The notes beneath the pieces were generated by a model. The model was not told the origin of the DNA, did no database searches, and saw only the letters and a list, made by a program, of their open reading frames with translations. 64,000 bases of DNA from Flammeovirgaceae bacterium UBA2371 (GTDB lineage: Bacteria > Bacteroidota > Bacteroidia > Cytophagales > Cyclobacteriaceae), in the NCBI GenBank assembly GCA_002345965.1, contig DDTF01000003.1, positions 5,966 through 69,965 of the forward strand. Direction: 5' to 3'. Below are positions 28,462-36,483 of this stretch, one piece after another (the first letter of the stretch is position 1; each line of letters begins with the position of its first letter). A program made the translations under genes and the position numbers.

Positions 28462-29916
28462 ATGGAGAATTTGATACCAGATTTGGATGTTTTGGACGCT
28501 GCTGGAGTAGAGCAGTGTGAAGTAAAGGTTTCTCCTGATGTGAATTCAGGTCAGAGCCGAAAGTTGTACATAGAAAGTTACGGATGCCAGATGAATTTCT
28601 CCGACAGTGAGATTGTAGCATCTATTCTGGCAAAGGAAGGTTATGATACCACCTCAGAGGCGGAGCAGGCAGACCTGATTTTCTTGAATACTTGCTCCAT
28701 CCGTGAGAAAGCGGAACAAACCGTAAGGCATCGCTTGAAGCATATCAATGGCTTTAAAAAACGCAAACCCGGATTGCTCGTTGGAGTATTAGGCTGCATG
28801 GCCGAAAGATTAAAGACCAACTTGTTGGAAGAAGAAAAGATCGTGGATCTGGTTGCAGGTCCTGATGCTTATCGGGATTTACCTAAACTGATTAATCAGG
28901 TGGACGATGGTCAGAAAGCAGTGAATACGTTTTTGTCCAGAGAAGAAACTTATGCTGACATTAGCCCGGTTAGGCTCAATTCAAATGGTGTTACTGCATT
29001 TGTTTCCATCATGCGTGGTTGCGACAACATGTGCTCTTTTTGTGTGGTTCCCTTCACCAGAGGAAGAGAAAGAAGCAGAGACCCCCACTCCATCGTTGCT
29101 GAAGCTAAAGCATTGTTTGAGCAAGGATTTAGGGAAGTGACCTTGCTTGGCCAAAATGTAGACAGTTATAAATGGAGTGAAGTTGAAAACAACAAAGCCA
29201 GAATAGAAAAACTGGGTGTTGAAAAGATCATCAACTTTGCCAATCTCCTGGAAATGGTTGCCCATGTAAGTCCTGACTTGAGAATACGTTTCTCCACTTC
29301 TCATCCCAAGGACATCACGGATGAAGTGTTGCATACCATGGCTAAGTATGAAAACATTTGTAAATACATCCACCTACCCGTACAAAGCGGCAACAGTCGT
29401 GTGCTCGAGCTGATGAACCGCGGTTATACAAGAGAGTGGTATTTGGAGCGGGTGAATCGAATAAAAGAAATTCTTGGTGATGAATGTGGCATATCCTCTG
29501 ATATGATTACAGGTTTTTGTTCGGAAACTGAGGAGGAACATCAGGATACTTTAACGCTAATGGATAAAGTTCAGTATGATTTTGCCTACATGTTTTATTA
29601 TTCTGAGCGCCCTGGAACACTCGCTGCCAAGAAATTGAAGGACGATATCTCCTTAGACGTTAAAAAAAGAAGGCTTCAGGAAATTATCGATAAACAAAGA
29701 ATACTGTCGCACAATCGCAACAAGCTGGATGTAGGGAAAGTATTTAAGGTATTGATTGAGGGGCCCTCAAAAAAATCGGACCATTACTTACAGGGACGCA
29801 CCTCAACCAACAAAGTCGCTGTTTTTGAAGCGCTTGGTAAAAACAAAGGCGAATATGTAAATGTGCTCATTACAGAATGCACGGGAGGAACATTATTGGG
29901 AAAGATCGTAGCGTAA
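28462..29916 (+). CDS. miaB: tRNA-2-methylthio-N6-dimethylallyladenosine synthase
   Basis: A 484-residue methylthiotransferase. The N-terminal UPF0004 domain has the three conserved Cys (YGCQMNFSDSE with Cys42, NTCSIREKAE, LGCMAER) binding an auxiliary iron-sulfur cluster. The radical SAM motif C187-x3-C191-x2-C194 is in RGCDNMCSFCVVPF, and a C-terminal TRAM domain (about residues 420-484) follows. It adds the ms2 group to i6A37 of tRNA. The frame runs on to 28402, but MENLIP at 28462 fits the family. It is the first gene of the run miaB / sigma-54 regulator / lptE / hypothetical / secG. Confidence 0.95.
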   Translation: MENLIPDLDVLDAAGVEQCEVKVSPDVNSGQSRKLYIESYGCQMNFSDSEIVASILAKEGYDTTSEAEQADLIFLNTCSIREKAEQTVRHRLKHINGFKKRKPGLLVGVLGCMAERLKTNLLEEEKIVDLVAGPDAYRDLPKLINQVDDGQKAVNTFLSREETYADISPVRLNSNGVTAFVSIMRGCDNMCSFCVVPFTRGRERSRDPHSIVAEAKALFEQGFREVTLLGQNVDSYKWSEVENNKARIEKLGVEKIINFANLLEMVAHVSPDLRIRFSTSHPKDITDEVLHTMAKYENICKYIHLPVQSGNSRVLELMNRGYTREWYLERVNRIKEILGDECGISSDMITGFCSETEEEHQDTLTLMDKVQYDFAYMFYYSERPGTLAAKKLKDDISLDVKKRRLQEIIDKQRILSHNRNKLDVGKVFKVLIEGPSKKSDHYLQGRTSTNKVAVFEALGKNKGEYVNVLITECTGGTLLGKIVA

Positions 29917-29921
29917 GCATT

Positions 29922-31166
29922 ATGACAATTAAGGATTCAGAAATACAAAGTATAAAACAAAGGTTTGGTATCATCGGACACTCCACGCTGCTCAACAATG
30001 CAGTGAGAGTTGCCATGCAAGTAGCACCCACTGACATGTCGGTTTTAATTACCGGGGAAAGTGGTAGTGGTAAGGAATCTTTTTCAAAAATTATTCATCA
30101 CCTGAGTCCTAAAAAGCACGGACAATTCATCGCCATTAACTGTGGATCTATTCCGGAAGGCACCATCGACTCAGAGCTTTTCGGGCATGAAAAAGGCTCA
30201 TTTACAGGTGCACACGAAGCACGCAAGGGTTATTTTGAAGTAACCAATGGAGGAACCATTTTCCTGGATGAAATTGGTGAGATGCCCCTGGGTACGCAAG
30301 CCAGATTGCTTCGCGTTTTAGAAAACGGTGAATTTATTAAAGTAGGTTCTTCCAAAGTACAGAAAACAGACGTGCGCGTGGTCGCTGCCACCAACGTCAA
30401 CCTGATGAAAAACGTGGAAGAAGGAAAGTTTCGCGAAGACCTTTACTATCGATTGAGTACAGTACCCATCTACGTACCACCCCTTCGTGAGCGTGGCGAA
30501 GACATTGAGCTGCTATTCAGAAAATTTGCTTCGGACTTTGCAGAGAAATACAAAGTAAAACCAATCACGCTCACCGATGAAGCAAAAAGTTTATTGCTAA
30601 AGTATCGCTTCCCTGGTAACATTCGTCAGCTTAAAAACCTGGTTGAACAAATTTCGGTTTTGTCACCTGAAGTCAAAGAAATTGATTACCATCAGCTTCA
30701 AAAATATTTACCTAAAGACTCTTTGCTACCTGCTTTGTACAAATCAGAGTCATCTGAAAATATATCAGAAAGAGACATCCTATACAAGGTACTGTTTGAG
30801 ATGCGCAAGGATGTAAATGAATTAAAAAAAATCGTTCTCGAAAACGCAAACAACCCATCACAGGCAGCGCAAATTGTGAAAGAAAACTCAGAACTGTTTG
30901 AGGGAATTGAAGATGAGATAAAACCTACTTTGGATGCGATAAGGGTGCTTAAACCTAACGATACCCCTACCATTGAGGAAGAAGAAGTACAAGACATCAG
31001 CCACATTACAGAAGACGATTCCCTTTCCATTGAAAAAAAGGAAAAGGAACTTATTGTAAAGGCGCTAAGAAAAAACAACAATAAGAGAAAATATGCGGCA
31101 CAGGATTTGGGGATATCCGAGCGAACCCTCTATCGCAAAATAAAACAGTACGAACTTGAAGAGTAA
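29922..31166 (+). CDS. Sigma-54-dependent activator without an N-terminal sensor domain
   Basis: A 414-residue protein beginning MTIKDSEIQSIKQRFGIIG, five bases after the miaB stop; the longer frame from 29877 overlaps miaB and is unlikely. It has an AAA+ domain (Walker A GESGSGKE, FLDEIGEM) but the sigma-54 contact loop reads GSFTGA (residues 92-97) rather than GAFTGA. A linker of ~110 residues follows, then a Fis-type helix-turn-helix (YAAQDLGISERTLYRKIKQYEL). With no receiver or GAF domain, its activity must be set by its level, by a partner or by the linker. It is embedded in the miaB-lptE-secG operon. Confidence 0.88.
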   Translation: MTIKDSEIQSIKQRFGIIGHSTLLNNAVRVAMQVAPTDMSVLITGESGSGKESFSKIIHHLSPKKHGQFIAINCGSIPEGTIDSELFGHEKGSFTGAHEARKGYFEVTNGGTIFLDEIGEMPLGTQARLLRVLENGEFIKVGSSKVQKTDVRVVAATNVNLMKNVEEGKFREDLYYRLSTVPIYVPPLRERGEDIELLFRKFASDFAEKYKVKPITLTDEAKSLLLKYRFPGNIRQLKNLVEQISVLSPEVKEIDYHQLQKYLPKDSLLPALYKSESSENISERDILYKVLFEMRKDVNELKKIVLENANNPSQAAQIVKENSELFEGIEDEIKPTLDAIRVLKPNDTPTIEEEEVQDISHITEDDSLSIEKKEKELIVKALRKNNNKRKYAAQDLGISERTLYRKIKQYELEE

Positions 31167-31683
31167 AAACAGACTGACCGCCATTAACTTATTTGTGCTG
31201 TCCTGCCTCATGGTGAGTTGTGGCGTATATTCTTTTACCGGTGCTTCCACAGCTGCGGAAACAATTGTAGTGGCAGAATTTTACAATAACACAGATTTGG
31301 CGCCTGCCAACTTTGCCCAAACGTTTACCAACGACATGAAGGACTATTACCAGCGCAACTCAAGCCTGAGTGTAGTACAAGAAAATGGTCAGTTGAGGAT
31401 TGAAGGCACTATTGTGGAATATGCCATCAGACCTATAGCCCCTGTGGCCTCAGGAAACAACCAGTTGGCAGATGCAGCAGCACTTACACGTCTTACGATT
31501 GCCATCAAGGCCAGCTATGAGGATACACTTGAACCTAAAAATAGTTTCAAGGATAAAACCTTTTCATTTTATGCGGATTTTGATAATACACAAGACTTTA
31601 CCAGCGTTCAGGAACAGTTGGAAAAAAAGATTATTGATCAGGTTTTGCTAGACATCTTCAACGCCACGGTTGCTAACTGGTAA
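31156..31683 (+). CDS. lptE: LptE-like LPS-assembly lipoprotein
   Basis: A 175-residue protein starting at a TTG (31156) that overlaps the upstream regulator's last codons; no suitable ATG exists before the signal, and the result is MKSKNRLTAINLFVLSCLMVSC with a lipobox Cys. The fold pattern (VYSFTGAS ... IVVAEFYNNTDLAP ... FTNDMKDYYQRNSSLSVV) is that of the LptE family, which plugs the LptD barrel in the outer membrane and delivers lipopolysaccharide to the surface. The C-terminus ends in the typical helix QVLLDIFNATVANW. The position in the miaB-secG run supports the call. Confidence 0.85.
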   Translation: MKSKNRLTAINLFVLSCLMVSCGVYSFTGASTAAETIVVAEFYNNTDLAPANFAQTFTNDMKDYYQRNSSLSVVQENGQLRIEGTIVEYAIRPIAPVASGNNQLADAAALTRLTIAIKASYEDTLEPKNSFKDKTFSFYADFDNTQDFTSVQEQLEKKIIDQVLLDIFNATVANW

Positions 31684-31770
31684 ATCGCTATTTTTCATCT
31701 ACACTTACCCTCATCTATTGCTTGAAGATGTAAATTGCAGTACATTTACCTTCACCCCTTTGCGAAAGTT

Positions 31771-32751
31771 TTGGAAAAAGACAAGTTCATGTTTCTTCTC
31801 ACCAACAGCTCCTCTCTCACTGCGGATGAAACTGCAGAATTGGGGTTGCTGCAAGATGAATTTCCTTATTCTCAAGTAATTCACAACCTGGTTGCCAGAG
31901 GGGCACATCTCAACAATCTTCCAACAAAGCAAGAGCAACTTACAAAGGCTGCCGTTTATGCCACAGATAGGTCGGCACTGAAAGCATTCATTACAGCTCC
32001 AGCTAGCGAGCGGAAGGCACAGCCAATCCAAAAAGCAGAGCCACCCCTTGAAGTAGCCAGGAAGCCCGTTGAAACGGTGGCGGATACACCCCAAGAAGTA
32101 AAACAAAAAACAATACCTCCCCCGTTGGAAAAGGCTGTTGAAAAAGAGAATGCTGGAGCACCTATTCCCGATTCTGATTTCAAACTGGAGCCATCCAAGT
32201 TGAGTGGCGATGCATTAATCGATGAGCTATTCCAAGACCTGGACAGACTTAAAAAACTCAAACACGATTTCGAAGTAGCGGCTGCAGATTTTGATAATTT
32301 AGATTACTCATCTGAGGTCACTCCCCCTTCCGACACAAAAGAAATACCTTCCGAAAAGCCCGCAGAAAAGGAAGCCCCAGCAGCTGATGCAAAGCCTTCC
32401 AAAAAATCAAAACATGGAAATGAAGGCCTTATAGCAGAAATAAAAAGTACGAAGAAGAAGATAAAGCCCAGTGATCCAAGGCAAAAAGAACAGCTGGAAA
32501 TCATTGATAAATTCATCAAGTCGAAGCCAAGTATTGGCAAAGCCAAAAGCTCAACACCTACCCCAGACGCACCTGACCTGACAGAAAGCAGCAGCATGTT
32601 CAGTGAAAACATCGTGTCAGAAACGCTGGTGGAGATTTTGATTAAACAAGGTAAAAAAGAGAAAGCCGTAGAGGTTCTCCGGAAGTTGATTTGGAAGTTT
32701 CCCCAAAAAAAGGCTTACTTTGCGGCTCAAATTGAAGAATTGACGAATTAA
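31771..32751 (+). CDS. Conserved hypothetical cytoplasmic protein with helical ends and a low-complexity middle
   Basis: The likely product is 326 residues, starting at a TTG (MEKDKFMFLLTN); a TTG at 31735 or the ATG at 31789, which has a purine-rich stretch upstream, are alternatives. The N-terminal ~75 residues are helical (LQDEFPYSQVIHNLVARGAH, ATDRSALKAFI). Then comes a Lys/Pro/Glu-rich low-complexity region (~80-250), and a C-terminal TPR-like helical hairpin ends the protein (VSETLVEILIKQGKKEKAVEVLRKLIWKFPQKKAYFAAQIEEL). Its stop lies 3 bases before the secG start. No known domain was recognised. Confidence 0.75.
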   Translation: MEKDKFMFLLTNSSSLTADETAELGLLQDEFPYSQVIHNLVARGAHLNNLPTKQEQLTKAAVYATDRSALKAFITAPASERKAQPIQKAEPPLEVARKPVETVADTPQEVKQKTIPPPLEKAVEKENAGAPIPDSDFKLEPSKLSGDALIDELFQDLDRLKKLKHDFEVAAADFDNLDYSSEVTPPSDTKEIPSEKPAEKEAPAADAKPSKKSKHGNEGLIAEIKSTKKKIKPSDPRQKEQLEIIDKFIKSKPSIGKAKSSTPTPDAPDLTESSSMFSENIVSETLVEILIKQGKKEKAVEVLRKLIWKFPQKKAYFAAQIEELTN

Positions 32752-32754
32752 GAC

Positions 32755-33090
32755 ATGTATACATTATTTATCAGCCTAGTTATCATTTCAGCCATACTTC
32801 TTGTATTGGTTGTATTAGCACAGAATTCTAAAGGTGGCGGTCTTTCCAGCCAATTTGGTGGATCAGGAGCCAGCAATCTTATTGGTGTTAAGAAGACAGG
32901 CGATCTTCTGGAGCGCCTTACATGGGGGTTTGCAATCGCCATCATGGTTTTTTCATTGGCTACCAACTTTACAACACCCTCTTTCAACCAGTCTGATGAA
33001 ATTTTGGACCGTGCTAAAGAACAGCAAACAGCTCCGGGCTTGGATCTGAACAGGATCACTCCTGCTACGCCTGCTGACAGCACCAACTAA
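32755..33090 (+). CDS. secG: Preprotein translocase subunit SecG
   Basis: A 111-residue protein with two membrane helices (LFISLVIISAILLVLVVLAQ and WGFAIAIMVFSLATNF) joined by the conserved glycine-rich loop GGGLSSQFGG. It is part of SecYEG, which moves unfolded proteins across the inner membrane. The short soluble tail, rich in Asp/Thr/Pro, is usual in Bacteroidota. It follows the hypothetical gene by 3 bases and is the last gene before a strong terminator. Confidence 0.95.
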   Translation: MYTLFISLVIISAILLVLVVLAQNSKGGGLSSQFGGSGASNLIGVKKTGDLLERLTWGFAIAIMVFSLATNFTTPSFNQSDEILDRAKEQQTAPGLDLNRITPATPADSTN

Positions 33091-33107
33091 GAGAAAAAAG
33101 CTTAAGT

Positions 33108-33136
33108 AAAAAGGCCTCCTTGAGAGGCCTTTTTTT
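33108..33136. terminator. Bidirectional rho-independent terminator between secG and a convergent gene
   Basis: Stem AAAAAGGCCTC/GAGGCCTTTTT with a five-base loop, flanked by A and T runs that make it work in both directions. It ends the miaB-secG operon on plus and overlaps the stop of the minus-strand gene at 33135. Confidence 0.85.
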
Positions 33137-33848
33137 ATGCTGCTTTGGAAACCTGCTTCACCAGCATTCGCTTAGCTACTGGCATCAGCGTAGGTGAAAA
33201 TGGAAACTTAAGCTTTGACAAAATCAAAAATGTGGCAGGATTGGGTAAATCCTGAAATTGTCGGATAAGGTCCAGCTTCATTTTTTCATAGCTGTTGCTG
33301 AGGGTTCTCTTTTGCTTAAAAACATAATTCAGGCTGATTCCTTTGTACTGATCACTGCTATTGCCAAAAATGGTGGTGTGGTACCTATAAATTTTTGTCT
33401 CCGATTCAGGTGGCTGTGTTATAAACAAGTACCCTTCATTGACTGCCAATGACGACACCCCTATTGGCTCTATCTCACATTTTGATTCTACATATTCATA
33501 AATGACAGAGCCTTCTTCCAGGTGTGTTTTTAACATGGGCAATGCAAAGTCGATTATGGATTCTATCTCTCGCATAATGGCATCATCTTCCATGATCGTT
33601 CTGTAATTAAGCTCCAGGTTCTTAATGTCTTCTGAAGATAATTCCTTGGGAAAGGCATCGTAGATCATGGTTTTGTTGGCCTGAATTGCCTGCAAATTGC
33701 GGTAGTGATAAACCAAATCCGATAAAAACGGGTATAGCTCTACCCTATGAAACGATTCCTTGACATTTTTCAGGTATGCCAATAGAATGTACTTCTTGTA
33801 CTCAAAATCTATGAGTCCTTCCGTCAACCAGTTTTCCTTGAGTTTCAT
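33135..33848 (-). CDS. Conserved hypothetical protein
   Basis: A 237-residue soluble protein starting MKLKENWLTEGLIDFEYKKYILLAYLK. The first ~120 residues are helical (VKESFHRVELYPFLSDLVYHYRNLQAI), and the second half has a beta-rich segment (LFITQPPESETKIYRYHTTIF) and a final helical part. No signal peptide, membrane helix or recognised motif. It stands alone between the secG terminator and the groES upstream region. Confidence 0.6.
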   Translation of the reverse strand: MKLKENWLTEGLIDFEYKKYILLAYLKNVKESFHRVELYPFLSDLVYHYRNLQAIQANKTMIYDAFPKELSSEDIKNLELNYRTIMEDDAIMREIESIIDFALPMLKTHLEEGSVIYEYVESKCEIEPIGVSSLAVNEGYLFITQPPESETKIYRYHTTIFGNSSDQYKGISLNYVFKQKRTLSNSYEKMKLDLIRQFQDLPNPATFLILSKLKFPFSPTLMPVAKRMLVKQVSKAA

Positions 33849-34071
33849 ATGAATGCATTTATGTCCACACTATAATACAAAAAACCATCAAAATATGACA
33901 ATCTGCCACTTTGTTAAGCCATGGTCATGACAGGTTTATGATGTTTTTGCAGAATTAGACACCCTACCCTGCTAAACTGTCTGAAAAACCACCCTATTCA
34001 TAAAATGGCATAAAAATGGACAGTAGCGCCTATGTTAAACTTTAACTTTCAAATAAAAATTGCAAATCCAT
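33849..34071. other. groES upstream region
   Basis: 223 bp between divergent genes. No CIRCE operator (TTAGCACTC-N9-GAGTGCTAA) is present, so HrcA control is not indicated. A near -7 element TAACTTTC (34043-34050) lies 22 bases before the groES ATG. The two ATGACA segments at 33895 and 33926 form no clear operator. Confidence 0.4.
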
Positions 34072-34350
34072 ATGGCAAAAATCAACTTTAAACCAAACGA
34101 GGATAGGGTGCTTGTAGAAGCAGCCGAAGCTGAAACCAAAACCTCCTCAGGAATTATCATTCCAGATACAGCTAAAGAAAAACCTCAAAAGGGTAAAGTA
34201 ATTGCGGTTGGTGATGGCGTGAAAGACAAGCCTGTAACCGTAAAAGTTGGAGACAACGTTTTGTATGGCAAGTACGCTGGTACTGAGATCAACATTGATG
34301 GGAAAGAATACCTCATCATGCGCAACTCTGACATTTTTGGAATTATTTAA
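34072..34350 (+). CDS. groES: Co-chaperonin GroES
   Basis: A 92-residue protein (MAKINFKPNEDRVLVEAAEAET). It shows the GroES roof/mobile-loop pattern KTSSGIIIPDTAKEKPQKGKVIAVG and ends with GKEYLIMRNSDIFGII. GroES caps the GroEL barrel during folding. The frame extends to a TTG at 34060, but the ATG at 34072 is the conserved start. It lies 22 bp before groEL, the normal two-gene operon. Confidence 0.97.
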   Translation: MAKINFKPNEDRVLVEAAEAETKTSSGIIIPDTAKEKPQKGKVIAVGDGVKDKPVTVKVGDNVLYGKYAGTEINIDGKEYLIMRNSDIFGII

Positions 34351-34372
34351 CTAACCACAAACATTTAGAATT

Positions 34373-36010
34373 ATGGCTAAAGAAATCACATTTGATACCT
34401 CTGCGAGGGATAAAATAAAGAAAGGTGTAGACAAACTGGCGAATGCAGTTAAGGTAACACTTGGACCAAAAGGAAGAAACGTAATCCTTGATAAAAAATT
34501 CGGTGCTCCTACCGTAACCAAAGACGGAGTGTCTGTTGCGAAGGATATCGAATTGAAAGATGCTATCGAAAACATGGGTGCACAACTTGTGAAAGAAGTA
34601 GCTTCTAAAACTGCTGATGCTGCTGGTGACGGAACTACTACTGCAACAGTACTTACTCAATCTATCTTCAACCACGGAATTAAGAACGTGGCCGCAGGTG
34701 CCAACCCTATGGACCTTAAGCGTGGTATCGACAAGGCAGTAATTGCTGTTGTTGAAAACCTGAAGAAGCAAAGCAAGAAAATAAAAGACTCATACGAAAT
34801 CGCTCAGGTTGCTACTATCTCCTCCAACAGTGATGAAACCATTGGTAAGATGATTGCCGATGCAATGGACAAAGTTGGTAAAGATGGTGTAATCACCGTT
34901 GAAGAAGCAAAAGGAACTGAAACCGAGGTAAAAACTGTAGAAGGTATGCAGTTCGACCGCGGATACCTTTCTCCTTACTTTGTAACCAATACAGAGAAAA
35001 TGGAGGCCGAATTGGAGAGCCCTTACATCCTGATCTACGACAAGAAGATCAGCGCCATGAAGGAGTTGCTTCCTATCCTTGAGCAAAGTGCACAAACAGG
35101 TAAGCCATTGTTGATCATCTCTGAAGAAGTTGAAGGCGAAGCTTTGGCAACATTGGTTGTGAACAAGATTCGTGGTTCACTCAAAGTAGCTGCTGTAAAA
35201 GCTCCTGGCTTTGGTGACAGAAGAAAAGCTATGTTGGAAGACATCGCAGTATTGACAGGTGGTCAGGTGATCTCTGAAGAGCAAGGTTTCAAATTGGAAA
35301 ACGCTACTTTGGACATGCTGGGCCGTGCCGAGAAAATCAATATTGATAAAGACAACACAACTATCGTGAATGGTGCTGGTAAAAAAGCGGACATTCAGGC
35401 TCGTGTTGGTCAGATCAAAGCTCAGATAGAAACAACTACTTCCGATTACGATAAAGAAAAACTACAAGAGCGTTTGGCAAAACTTTCTGGTGGAGTAGCC
35501 ATCCTTTACGTAGGTGCTGCTACTGAAGTGGAGATGAAAGAGAAGAAAGATCGCGTAGATGATGCATTGCACGCTACAAGAGCTGCCGTTCAGGAAGGTA
35601 TCGTTCCAGGAGGTGGAGTTGCCTACATCAGAGCCATTGAGGCTTTGAAAAACATCGAGACACTTGGACTTCTCAATGAAGACCAGGAAACAGGTGTTAA
35701 CATTGTAAGGCTTGCCCTTGAGTCTCCTTTGAGAACCATTGCAGAGAATGCCGGTCAGGAAGGCTCCGTGATCGTGAACAAAGTGCGCGATGGCAAGAAA
35801 GACTTCGGATACAACGCCCGTGATAACAAATTCGAGACCTTCTTTGAAGCAGGTATTATCGATCCAACTAAGGTGACACGCCTTGCACTGGAGAATGCAG
35901 CTTCAATTGCAGGTTTACTTTTGACTACAGAAGCAGTTGTTTCTGAAATAGCAGAAGATAAAGAGCCAATGCCTCAGATGCCAGGTGGCGGAATGGGCGG
36001 AATGATGTAA
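34373..36010 (+). CDS. groEL: Chaperonin GroEL
   Basis: A 545-residue 60-kDa chaperonin with all conserved segments: VTLGPKGRNVILD, the ATP-binding DGTTTATVL, the hinge motif VVEGMQFDRGYLSPYF and the Gly/Met-rich tail MPQMPGGGMGGMM. The codon use is smooth and appears that of a highly expressed gene. It folds proteins in the cytoplasm with GroES. A strong terminator follows. Confidence 0.98.
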   Translation: MAKEITFDTSARDKIKKGVDKLANAVKVTLGPKGRNVILDKKFGAPTVTKDGVSVAKDIELKDAIENMGAQLVKEVASKTADAAGDGTTTATVLTQSIFNHGIKNVAAGANPMDLKRGIDKAVIAVVENLKKQSKKIKDSYEIAQVATISSNSDETIGKMIADAMDKVGKDGVITVEEAKGTETEVKTVEGMQFDRGYLSPYFVTNTEKMEAELESPYILIYDKKISAMKELLPILEQSAQTGKPLLIISEEVEGEALATLVVNKIRGSLKVAAVKAPGFGDRRKAMLEDIAVLTGGQVISEEQGFKLENATLDMLGRAEKINIDKDNTTIVNGAGKKADIQARVGQIKAQIETTTSDYDKEKLQERLAKLSGGVAILYVGAATEVEMKEKKDRVDDALHATRAAVQEGIVPGGGVAYIRAIEALKNIETLGLLNEDQETGVNIVRLALESPLRTIAENAGQEGSVIVNKVRDGKKDFGYNARDNKFETFFEAGIIDPTKVTRLALENAASIAGLLLTTEAVVSEIAEDKEPMPQMPGGGMGGMM

Positions 36011-36027
36011 TTCAATCCCTATAAATC

Positions 36028-36065
36028 AAAAAAGGCTTCATTTTACGATGAAGCCTTTTTTGTTT
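36028..36065 (+). terminator. Terminator of the groES-groEL operon
   Basis: Stem GGCTTCAT/ATGAAGCC (36034-36041 and 36048-36055) extended by A/T pairs, with a six-base loop and a T tract. It lies about 18 bases after the groEL stop. Confidence 0.9.
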
Positions 36066-36093
36066 AATTTTAGGCTTAATCTTAATTTAGATC

Positions 36094-36474
36094 ATGGTAA
36101 TCCATAATACTTTTGCCGACTTCGTAATGTTTCTTTACATCCACATGGCTCATGCTGACGGTGAGTACCATGCATCTGAAGAAGAAGCGATTTTGAATAA
36201 GGTCCCGAAGTTATATCCAAACGAGGGAGATCCTAAATCAAAATTAAAGTCGGCCATGGCCGAGTATAAAAAAGTAAAGCCTGCTGATCTTAAAAACCTG
36301 ATTCACGACACCTTCTTGCATTTCGATCACATCAAGTTTTCTCAGAAATACAAAGTGTATACCGATATGTTTGACATCGTACACGCTGATGGCAAAGTGC
36401 ATGAAGCCGAAGAGCGTGCACTGAAAGAACTGAAGGAAATTATAGAAATGGGTTCAGAAGCTGGTAAACACTAA
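36094..36474 (+). CDS. TerB-like (tellurite-resistance TerB-family) small protein
   Basis: A 126-residue helical protein with two copies of the acidic HADG motif: YIHMAHADGEYHASEEE (residues ~15-31) and FDIVHADGKVHEAEE (~92-106). This matches the TerB/TerB-like fold, in which such motifs bind metal ions. It sits just after the groEL terminator and converges on the OPT transporter with a 9-bp gap. No other ter genes are near, so the tellurite link is only a family name. Confidence 0.75.
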   Translation: MVIHNTFADFVMFLYIHMAHADGEYHASEEEAILNKVPKLYPNEGDPKSKLKSAMAEYKKVKPADLKNLIHDTFLHFDHIKFSQKYKVYTDMFDIVHADGKVHEAEERALKELKEIIEMGSEAGKH

Positions 36475-36483
36475 CCCCACCCA

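Noticed and set aside
33849..34071. CIRCE/HrcA operator before groES
   Set aside because: The TTAGCACTC-N9-GAGTGCTAA pattern is absent; the ATGACA segments do not form a defined site.
36094..36474. Tellurite-resistance operon
   Set aside because: Only a lone TerB-like gene (and a weak second one at 5806); no terC, terD or terZ genes in the window.
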